From Bacillota bacterium (lineage in GTDB: Bacteria; Bacillota; UBA4882; UBA8346), in contig JAEZCE010000014.1 in assembly GCA_023429995.1 (NCBI GenBank), positions 56,793 to 120,792 on the forward strand: a stretch of DNA of 64,000 nt, written 5' to 3'. The stretch's first letter is position 1, and each line of letters opens with the position of its first letter. The notes beneath the pieces were generated by a model that was not told the DNA's origin, did not search any database, and was given only the letters and a program-made list of their open reading frames with translations. This document shows positions 8,996 to 17,800 of the stretch, one piece after another. The translations under genes were made by a program, and so were the position numbers.

Positions 8996-11900
8996 GTGGC
9001 GATAAAATTAAAAAAAATGGAACCGGTAGCGGAATGGGTTTCCGAAATGAAGGCCAAGCATATTAAACTTTGGGTGGAAGGCGAATCCCTGCGGTATAAA
9101 GCCCCCAAGGGAGTCGTTAGTGATGAAATTTTAAGGGATATATCGGCCAGGAAAAGCGAGATTATCGAATATATACGGGCCGGGGATTACCAGGACCTCC
9201 TGTCTAACCCGATTCCGCCGGCGCCGGAAAAGGAATATTACCCGCTATCCTCCCCCCAGCGAATGATGTTTGTATTGAGCCAAATTGACAAGGGAAGCAT
9301 AGCCTACAATTTGACCCAGATTTTAAAAATCAGCGGTAACTTCGACAAGGCCCGGCTGATTAAGGTAATCGAACAGTTAATCGCCAGACATGAATCGTTA
9401 AGGACATCCTTTAGGCTTATCAAGGGAGAACCGGTGCAAATCATCGATGAACGGGTGGATTTTCAACTGGACTATGAAGAAGTGGATGGGGAGCTTATCC
9501 GGGAGATAGCACGGGAATTTGTCCGCCCCTATGATCTGTCCAAACCGCGGTTATTCCGTTTCAAGCTGGTAAAAATAAAATCCCAAAAAACCCCTTGCCA
9601 TCTGTTAATCCAGGATATGCACCATATCATAGCCGACGGGGTTTCGGAAGCGGTATTGGTTCAAGAAGTCAATCGGTTATATGCTGGGAAAAGCCTGTCT
9701 GACTTAAAGGTCCGGTACAGAGATTATGCGCTCTGGCAAGAGAAATTATTAGCCTGCGAAAAGGTGCGGGCGGAAGAAGATTTTTGGCGGGAGCAATTAG
9801 GCGGCGAACTTCCGGTATTAAATATGGCTACGGATTATCCGCGACCCTCAATCTTTACCTTTGAAGGCGACTCCCTGAAATGGCGGATTGGCAGGGAACT
9901 CAGCGAAGGCTTGTATCGTTTGGCCCGTGCCAACAAAGTGACATTATTCACGGTATTATTGGGAGCATATAACATCCTGCTGTCCAAATACAGCGGACAA
10001 GAGGAGATCATTATAGGATGCCCGACCGCAGGCCGAAGACATGCCGACCTGACGAATCTGATCGGAGTTTTTGTAAATACACTGGTTTTAAGGAATTATC
10101 CCCGCCCTGAAAAAACCGGCAGCGAATTTTTAAAGGAAACCGGAAAGAATGTCATCAAAGCTTTTGATAATCAGGACTACCCATTTGAGAGGCTGGTAGA
10201 GAAGATTAATGTTGCCAGGGAGCCTAGCCGGAATCCAATCTTCGACGTTATGTTCGTCTTGCAGAATATGGATGTCCAAGCCTTTGAGGCGGAAGGTGTT
10301 GAAATCTCCAGCTATGAATATCATCCGCCCATGGCCCAGGTAGACATGACGCTGATTGCCGTCGAAAGCGGAGAAGGCATCGAATTGGAGATCAACTATT
10401 GCACCGGCCTGTTTAAAAAAGAGACCATCACCCGGCTTGCCGGGCATTATCAAAATATTTTGCAGGAGATGGTCGGGAATCTTGAAAAGAAACTGGGGGA
10501 GATCCAGATGATATCCGGGGAAGAACGCCGGACCATACTGGCGGAATTCAACAATACCCGGGTGGAATATCCAAGGGAAAAGACCCTGCAGCAAATTTTT
10601 GAAGAGCAGGTGAAACATACTCCTGAAGATATCGCGCTGGAATTTGGCGCCCAGAGCCTCACATACAGAGAGTTGAACGAAAAAGCCAATCAACTGGCCA
10701 GAGTGCTGAGAGAAAAAGGGACCCAGCCGGATACCATTGTAGGTGTTATGACGGGACGGTCAATGGAAATGCTGATTAGCATCATGGCGGTATTAAAAGC
10801 CGGCGGGGCCTATTTGCCGATTGATCCGGAGTATCCGGCCCAACGGGTGGCATACATGCTTGAGGATAGTCAGGCCTTGATTTTAATCACCCAAAAGGGG
10901 TTGAATGAAGGTATCCGCTTTAACGGGCAGATCGTTGATGTCAGTGAACGGCAAGGATTTCAAGGCAGCGCCGTCGATCTTGAAATAGTCAATAAACCGG
11001 GGGATCTGGCTTATATGATTTACACATCGGGTTCGACCGGTAAACCCAAGGGAGTCATGGTGGAACACCGGGCGGTTCATAATTTCTTTCAAGGGATGGT
11101 TGACAGAATCGGGTTTGGACCCGGTAAGGCCATATTGGCGCTGACAACCCTATCTTTTGACATTTTTGTTCTGGAGACCTTGTTGCCTCTTTCAAGGGGA
11201 ATGAAAGTGGTCATTGCCAATGAAGACCAGCAAAAAGACCCCGGCGCCTTAAATGAGCTAATCTTGAAGACCGGAATAAACATGCTGCAGGCTACACCCT
11301 CAAGAATGAAACTGTTTTTGAGCAACCCTGATAACCAAAGCTGTCTGAAGGGATTGCAAGAGATAATGATCGGAGGAGAAGCATTTCCTTTAGATTTACT
11401 GATAGAACTGCAAAAAGTCACTGCTTCCAAAATTTACAACATGTATGGCCCGACGGAAACCACCGTGTGGTCGGCAATGAAGGAATTGACCTGTGAGACT
11501 CAAATCACGATCGGGAAGCCGATTGCCAATACCCGCACCTACATAATGGATAACAATCAAGGTTTGCAACCGCTGGGCGTGATGGGAGAACTATGGATAG
11601 CCGGAGACGGACTGGCAAGGGGTTATTACCGCAGAAACGATCTGACAGCGGAAAAGTTTGTAGAGGATCCGTTTTTTCCCGGAGAAAGGATGTACCGGAG
11701 CGGAGACTTGGCTAGATGGCTCCCCAATGGTGAGATTGAATATCTGGGCCGGCTGGACCAGCAGGTAAAAATCAGAGGATTTCGAATCGAGCTGGGCGAG
11801 ATCGAAGCCCAGTTACTAAAATATGAAGCGATCAAGGAAGCGGCTGTCATCGACAGGGAGGATGAAAACGGCAGTAAGTTTCTTTGCGCATATATAACAG

Positions 11901-13684
11901 CCGATAAAGAGGTTGAAATCACGGAATTAAAAAGGTTTCTGTCCCGTTTCATGCCTGATTTCATGATACCGTCCTTCTTTATCCCCATGGCGAAGTTGCC
12001 TTTGACTCCCAATGGAAAATTGGATCGGAAAGCCCTGCCCGGACCGGCGGAGGGGATCAATATCCGGACGGCATATAAGAGGCCGACCAATGATATGGAG
12101 TGGAAACTGAGCGCAATTTGGCAGGAAGTGTTGATGATTCATAAGGTCGGGGTGGATGATAATTTCTTTACCTTGGGAGGAGATTCCTTAAAGGCGCTGA
12201 CGTTGATATCCAAAATCCAGCAAGAGTTTCAAGTTGGATTGTCCATCAATGATCTGTTCAAACAACCGACCATTGAAGAGTTGGCCTCGTTAATCGCCGG
12301 TGAAAATCGTTTGAATCCCGTTAAAAAACGGGCGGAGCAAGGGATTATCAGGGGAGAAATCGCATTATTACCGATCCAAAAGCATTTTGTTGGTCGTCCA
12401 TTTAGCGATAAACACCACTGGAATACCTCGATACTGATTTACAGCAGGAGGAGTATTGAGGAAACGGCTTTCATCAAGTCCGTACGGAAAGTCGTCGAGC
12501 ACCATGATGCGCTCCGGATAGTTTTTCGATGGGAAGGCGCTTCGGTCCGCCAGTATAACCGGGGAATGGATGAAGGGGAATTATTTGACTTAAAGGTAGT
12601 GGATTTAACCAATGAGGGAAATGATGTGGAGCGGATAATAAAAGAAACGGAAGCCATTCACACCAGTATGGATTTAACGAAAGGTCCTTTACTAAAGTTT
12701 GGATTATTTAAAACGGAAAGCGGCGATCATTTATTGATGACGATTCACCATTTGGTAGCTGATGGGATATCCATGCGATTCATTATTGATGATTTGCTTT
12801 CCGGTTATGTCCAGGCGCTCAATAACCGTGAAATTCAGCTTCCGCCGAAAACCGACTCCCTGATGGAATGGTCTCAAGCAATCCAGCGATATGCGAATAG
12901 TCCGCGATTGTTGCAGGAATTGGATTATTGGAAAAGTGTGATCGAAACCGAGGTACCTCCTTTGCCCAAGGATGGACATGCCGCTTCGGATCGAATGCTT
13001 GATAGTGATTGTCACCAAATCTCTCTGCTATCTGCGGAAGAATCCGCCCGCTTATTAAAGGTTTCCCGGCAATTTTCCCGGGATATTAAAATACTGCTGT
13101 TGGCCGGTCTGGAGTATGCTTTCCAGGAGTGGAGCGGTAACAGAAAAATCTCAGTCACATTACTCGGCCATGGTCGGGAAAAAGTCCTTGAGGACCTGGA
13201 TATCACCAGAACCTGCGGGTGGATCGATGTGGGTTATCCGGTGGTCCTGGAAATGAAATTTGATGATGACATATCCGGGCAAGTCGATCATATCAAAGAA
13301 ACGTTAATGAAAATTCCCAATAACGGAATGGGACATGATGTCTTGCGATTCATTACCTCTCCTGAAAATAAGCGGTCCTTGGAGTTTAAACTAAAGCCGG
13401 ATATACTCTTTAATTTTCTGGGGCAAGTCGGGCAAGAAGGGGACGATCAACTGGCCCAATTTACCGTTTCCCCAATTTCCGACTCCCTCGGCGCGTTACA
13501 CCGGACAGTGAATCAAGATCGTGATCATACTTTTGAGATGAATTTAATCATCAATGAAAATGGTTTGGAAATCCAGCTGAATTATAACAAATATGAGTAC
13601 CGTAAAAGCACAATTGAAACAATCATCCATGGGTATAGAGGTAATCTGCAAAGAATTATCAGCCATTACATGGAAAAGCATTGA
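8996..13684 (+). CDS. Non-ribosomal peptide synthetase: docking-C-A(Gly-like)-PCP-E
   Basis: One complete module plus an epimerization domain. Order: TubC-like docking region (about 5-60), condensation domain with HHIIADG near 208, adenylation domain with YTSGSTGKPKG near 673, PCP with GGDSLKA near 1061 (the GGDS form common before E domains), then an E domain with HHLVADGIS near 1251, GHGRE and the RTCGW motif. The code read from the sequence is D-I-L-Q-M-G-M-V-W-K, close to DILQ-type glycine codes. Glycine has no stereocentre, so an intact-looking E domain is a puzzle. Its first 520 or so residues and the end of its A domain are almost identical to the NRPS at 14883. The GTG at 8996 was chosen because of the GTGAGGTGG 6 bp upstream. 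Confidence 0.95.
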   Translation: MAIKLKKMEPVAEWVSEMKAKHIKLWVEGESLRYKAPKGVVSDEILRDISARKSEIIEYIRAGDYQDLLSNPIPPAPEKEYYPLSSPQRMMFVLSQIDKGSIAYNLTQILKISGNFDKARLIKVIEQLIARHESLRTSFRLIKGEPVQIIDERVDFQLDYEEVDGELIREIAREFVRPYDLSKPRLFRFKLVKIKSQKTPCHLLIQDMHHIIADGVSEAVLVQEVNRLYAGKSLSDLKVRYRDYALWQEKLLACEKVRAEEDFWREQLGGELPVLNMATDYPRPSIFTFEGDSLKWRIGRELSEGLYRLARANKVTLFTVLLGAYNILLSKYSGQEEIIIGCPTAGRRHADLTNLIGVFVNTLVLRNYPRPEKTGSEFLKETGKNVIKAFDNQDYPFERLVEKINVAREPSRNPIFDVMFVLQNMDVQAFEAEGVEISSYEYHPPMAQVDMTLIAVESGEGIELEINYCTGLFKKETITRLAGHYQNILQEMVGNLEKKLGEIQMISGEERRTILAEFNNTRVEYPREKTLQQIFEEQVKHTPEDIALEFGAQSLTYRELNEKANQLARVLREKGTQPDTIVGVMTGRSMEMLISIMAVLKAGGAYLPIDPEYPAQRVAYMLEDSQALILITQKGLNEGIRFNGQIVDVSERQGFQGSAVDLEIVNKPGDLAYMIYTSGSTGKPKGVMVEHRAVHNFFQGMVDRIGFGPGKAILALTTLSFDIFVLETLLPLSRGMKVVIANEDQQKDPGALNELILKTGINMLQATPSRMKLFLSNPDNQSCLKGLQEIMIGGEAFPLDLLIELQKVTASKIYNMYGPTETTVWSAMKELTCETQITIGKPIANTRTYIMDNNQGLQPLGVMGELWIAGDGLARGYYRRNDLTAEKFVEDPFFPGERMYRSGDLARWLPNGEIEYLGRLDQQVKIRGFRIELGEIEAQLLKYEAIKEAAVIDREDENGSKFLCAYITADKEVEITELKRFLSRFMPDFMIPSFFIPMAKLPLTPNGKLDRKALPGPAEGINIRTAYKRPTNDMEWKLSAIWQEVLMIHKVGVDDNFFTLGGDSLKALTLISKIQQEFQVGLSINDLFKQPTIEELASLIAGENRLNPVKKRAEQGIIRGEIALLPIQKHFVGRPFSDKHHWNTSILIYSRRSIEETAFIKSVRKVVEHHDALRIVFRWEGASVRQYNRGMDEGELFDLKVVDLTNEGNDVERIIKETEAIHTSMDLTKGPLLKFGLFKTESGDHLLMTIHHLVADGISMRFIIDDLLSGYVQALNNREIQLPPKTDSLMEWSQAIQRYANSPRLLQELDYWKSVIETEVPPLPKDGHAASDRMLDSDCHQISLLSAEESARLLKVSRQFSRDIKILLLAGLEYAFQEWSGNRKISVTLLGHGREKVLEDLDITRTCGWIDVGYPVVLEMKFDDDISGQVDHIKETLMKIPNNGMGHDVLRFITSPENKRSLEFKLKPDILFNFLGQVGQEGDDQLAQFTVSPISDSLGALHRTVNQDRDHTFEMNLIINENGLEIQLNYNKYEYRKSTIETIIHGYRGNLQRIISHYMEKH

Positions 13685-13789
13685 AAGCTTTTTTACTGCT
13701 CACAGCATGGAATCAGAGTTAGAGGAGTGATTAACCCTAATTTGTACAATGTCTGCCGGTTTATTTCATTATTAAAAAGGGTGACGCTG

Positions 13790-14803
13790 ATGGTTCAAAA
13801 AAGGAAGGCATCATTTATTATCCCTCACTATTGGAAAGATTTAAAAGATTGTCAGAAATATTTGCCGCAGACTTTACGAGGGGTAGAAGACCAGACAGAT
13901 CCGGATTGGCATATCATTGTGATTGACGACAATTCGCCCGGCGAAGGAATACGGGATTATCTAAAAGCAATCGAAAAAAATTATCAGGATAAATTAAGCG
14001 TAATATTGAAAGACACCAATGATGGGGCCGGTGTTTGCCGAAATATCGGAATTGAATTGGCTGATAAAATGGGTTCGGCTTTTGTACTTTTTAATGACGC
14101 CGACGATATATCCCATCCGCGGAGGGTAGAAACGGTACGCAGAATTCTAAGGGAAGACCCGGAAATTGATTTGGTATATTCTACCTTTCATGTGATTGAT
14201 GAAGATAATCATCCTGTGGCGCTGTCGAAACTGGCGCCTACCATAAGGGAGGAGATAGAATCCCATCATAGCGGTCCGCCGCAAGGTGAAAATGCTTGGA
14301 TAGATATTGGAACAACGAAAGGATATTCCAATTTAACCTCATCGACAGCAGTAAGAACAGAGCTGGCAGTCCGGTACCCCTTTCCTCCGGAGCGGATTTC
14401 CGAAGATTCACACACCTGGATGAGATATTCAGCTGGCGGTAAAAAATTTTTTTATCTACCGGATATTCCAACGTTATATCGAGTACCCCAAAATGTGCAT
14501 GGTTCCTCCTCGTGGGCCCGTGAGGGGGGAAAACATTATTTTCTTGAGAAAAAAACCCAAGTCGATACGGAAGGTTTTAAAGAGGCGATTCGAATAGCCA
14601 CACAAAAATCGAAGATTCAACTTGTCGATGCGGATAATCTATTGCTAAGATTTCATCTTCGGTTGGCTGAGACTTTGGTTAAAGAAAATGAAACCGATTT
14701 AGCAGGGGTTCAAATTCAAAACGCGCTTAAAATAGCAAAAAATGGTGCCCTGAAAGTAATTAATGAGAGTCATTTATTGAAACATTTTATGAACTTCAAT
14801 TAA
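13790..14803 (+). CDS. Family 2 glycosyltransferase (GT-A fold) of the NRPS/PKS cluster
   Basis: Transfers a sugar from a nucleotide donor, probably onto the peptide-polyketide or a carrier-bound intermediate (target inferred). The N-terminal half is a GT2 domain: ASFIIPHYWKD opening strand, VIDDNSPGEG, then NDGAGVCRNIGIE, and the metal-binding DxD-like triad in FNDADDIS near residue 100. About 110 C-terminal residues are helical and not recognised. No membrane segment is seen, so it should be cytoplasmic. The start at the ATG at 13790 has AAAAGG 9 bp upstream; an in-frame GTG at 13727 is less likely. It lies between two NRPS genes on the same strand, which strongly suggests a role in this pathway. 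Confidence 0.88.
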   Translation: MVQKRKASFIIPHYWKDLKDCQKYLPQTLRGVEDQTDPDWHIIVIDDNSPGEGIRDYLKAIEKNYQDKLSVILKDTNDGAGVCRNIGIELADKMGSAFVLFNDADDISHPRRVETVRRILREDPEIDLVYSTFHVIDEDNHPVALSKLAPTIREEIESHHSGPPQGENAWIDIGTTKGYSNLTSSTAVRTELAVRYPFPPERISEDSHTWMRYSAGGKKFFYLPDIPTLYRVPQNVHGSSSWAREGGKHYFLEKKTQVDTEGFKEAIRIATQKSKIQLVDADNLLLRFHLRLAETLVKENETDLAGVQIQNALKIAKNGALKVINESHLLKHFMNFN

Positions 14804-14882
14804 GTCGCTCTAACTCCGGTGGAACATATCCCGGCGAATTTAAAATTTTTCTGAGTCCAAGTCTTGCGGCGGAGGTTTTGTC

Positions 14883-17800
14883 ATGTCCTTGAAATTCAAT
14901 AATATTATAGCAAAGCAACCGGTAGCGGAATGGGTTTCCGAAATGAAGGCCAAGCATATTAAACTTTGGGTGGAAGACGAATCCTTGCGATATAAAGCCC
15001 CCAAGGGAGTCGTTAGCGATGAAATTTTAAGGGATATATCAGCCAGAAAAAGCGAGATTATCGAATATATACGGGCCGGGGATTATCAGGACCTCCTGTC
15101 AAACCCGATTCCTCCGGCGCCGGAAAGGGAATATTACCCGCTATCCTCCCCTCAGCGAATGATGTTTGTATTGAGCCAAATTGACAAGGGGAGCATAGCC
15201 TACAATCTGACCCAGATTTTAAAAATCAGCGGTAACTTCGACAAGAACCGGCTGATTAAGGTGATCGAACAGTTAATCGCCAGACATGAATCGTTAAGGA
15301 CATCTTTTAGGCTTATTAAGGGAGAACCGGCGCAAATCATCGATGAACGGGTGGATTTTCAACTGGACTATGAAGAAGCGGATTGGGATACGAGGCTTAT
15401 TGACCATCTGGCGCGGGAATTTGTCCGCCCCTATGATCTGTCCAAACCGCCGTTATTCCGATTTAAGCTGCTAAAAATAAAATCTTCCGAAAAACCCCCC
15501 TGGTATCTATTAATACAGGATATGCACCATATCATATCCGACGGAGTCTCCGAGGCGGTATTGGTTAATGAGGTCAATGAATTGTATGTCGGGAAAAGCC
15601 TGCCCGCTTTAAAAGTCCAGTATAAGGATTATACGCTCTGGCAAGAAAATTTGTTGGCCAGTGATAAGGCACGGGCGGAAAAAGATTTTTGGCTGGGGCA
15701 ATTAGGTGGCCAAGTACCGGTTTTAAATCTGGCTACGGATTATCCACGGCCATCATCATTCACCTTTCAGGGAGATACCCTAAAAAGCCGGATCGATCAA
15801 GAACTCAGCGAAGGCTTATATAGGCTGACCCGGGCCAACAAAGTGACATTATTTACGGTATTATTGACGGCATATAATATCCTGCTCTCAAAATACACCG
15901 GACAAGAAGACATCGTCATCGGATCCCCGACCGCGGGCAGAAGACATGCCGACCTGTTTAATCTCATCGGAGTATTTGTAAACACCCTGGCATTAAGGAA
16001 TTGTCCCCGTCCTGAAATAAGCTGCTGCGAATTTATCAGGGAAATTGGCCGGAATGTAATTAAAGCTTTTGATAATCAGGATTATCCATTTGAAAAGCTG
16101 GTCGACGAGCTGAACATCCCCAGGGACCCGAGCCGTAATCCCATTTTTGACGCCATGTTTGTATTGCAGAATATGGATGTAAAAGAAGTGAAGGTGGAAG
16201 GGGTCGAAATCTTCGGCTATGAATATCATCCGCCAATGGCCCAGGTGGACATGACGCTGATTGCCACCGAAAGCGGACAAGGCATCGATTTGGAGTTCAA
16301 CTATTGCACCGGCCTGTTTAAAAAAGAGACCATGACCAGACTTGCCGGACATTATCAAAATATTCTGCGGGAGATGGTTAGAAATCCTGAAATAAAACTG
16401 GCTGATATCAATATGTTGTCCGAAGAAGAACGCCGGACAATATTGGTTGATTTTAATAACACCCGGGCGGAATATCCAAGGGAGAAGACCATCCAGCAAC
16501 TTTTTGAAGAGCAGGTGAAAAGAACACCTGAAAAAATTGCGGTAATATTTGAAGGAGAGAGGCTTACATACCGGGAGCTTAATGCCAAAGCAAATACGTT
16601 GGCTAGGGTGTTAAGGAGTAAAGGGGTAAAACGGGATAGCATTGTCGCGCTACTGATAGAACGGTCGTTAGAGATGAGCGTCGGTATAATCGCCGTACTT
16701 AAGGCAGGCGGAGCTTATCTTCCAATCAGTCCTGAATATCCGGAGGATCGAATCCGTTACATGTTGGAAGATAGCGGAGCCACTTTACTGCTCACCACTA
16801 ATTTCATCGGAGATAAATTGCGGTGTATTCTCAATACTATAAACACCGTAAATTTAAATGAGGCCGATTTATATCAAGGTGACACCACTGATTTAACCAG
16901 CATTAATGCTTCTATAGACCTTGCTTACATCATATACACATCAGGTTCTACCGGTCAACCCAAGGGTGCGATGATCGAACACCGGTCTTTGGTAAACCGG
17001 CTTCATTGGATGCAAAGGTCTTATCCAATCGGGCAAAGTGATGTAATTCTCCAAAAGACCTCATACACTTTTGATGTATCGGTCTGGGAGCTATTATGGT
17101 GGTCAATAGAAGGGGCGGCAGTTTGCTTTCTGAGGCCTGGTGGAGAGAAGGAGCCTCAAGCAATAATCGAAGCCATTGAAAAGAATGGAATAACTACCAT
17201 GCATTTTGTCCCATCTATGCTTAATACTTTCCTAGAGTATATTAGCGAGTTAACGGATCTGGATAGGCTAAAGAGCTTAAAACAGGTCTTTGCCAGCGGG
17301 GAAGCATTAACATTGAAACAAGTAAAGCAATTTAATAACTTGTTATATCAAAAAAATGGGACAAAGTTGCATAATCTTTATGGACCCACTGAAGCGACCA
17401 TCGATGTCTCGTATTTCAACTGTAGCACGGGAGAAGAATTGGCAATAGTACCCATTGGAAAACCCATCGATAATATAGAATTGTATATTTTAGATAGAAA
17501 TAATAAATTGCAGCCAGTTGGGGTACCCGGTGAATTATGTATTGCAGGTGATGGTCTGGCGAGGGGTTACCTTAACCGGCGCGATCTTACGGCCGAGAAA
17601 TTTGTTGCTAATCCCTTCCGGCCTAGTACATTAATGTATAGAACGGGGGATTTGGCAAAATGGATGCTGGATGGCAATATCGACTATTTAGGCCGGTTGG
17701 ACCATCAGGTAAAGATCAGAGGGTTTAGAATCGAACTCGGTGAGATCGAAACCCAGTTGCTCAAGTATGGGCCGGTCAAAGAAGTGGCGGTAATTGACCG

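Noticed and set aside
10130..10693. 187-codon minus-strand frame inside the second NRPS gene
   Set aside because: Shadow of the coding strand; a similar shadow occurs at 15993-16499 because the two NRPS genes are near-identical there.
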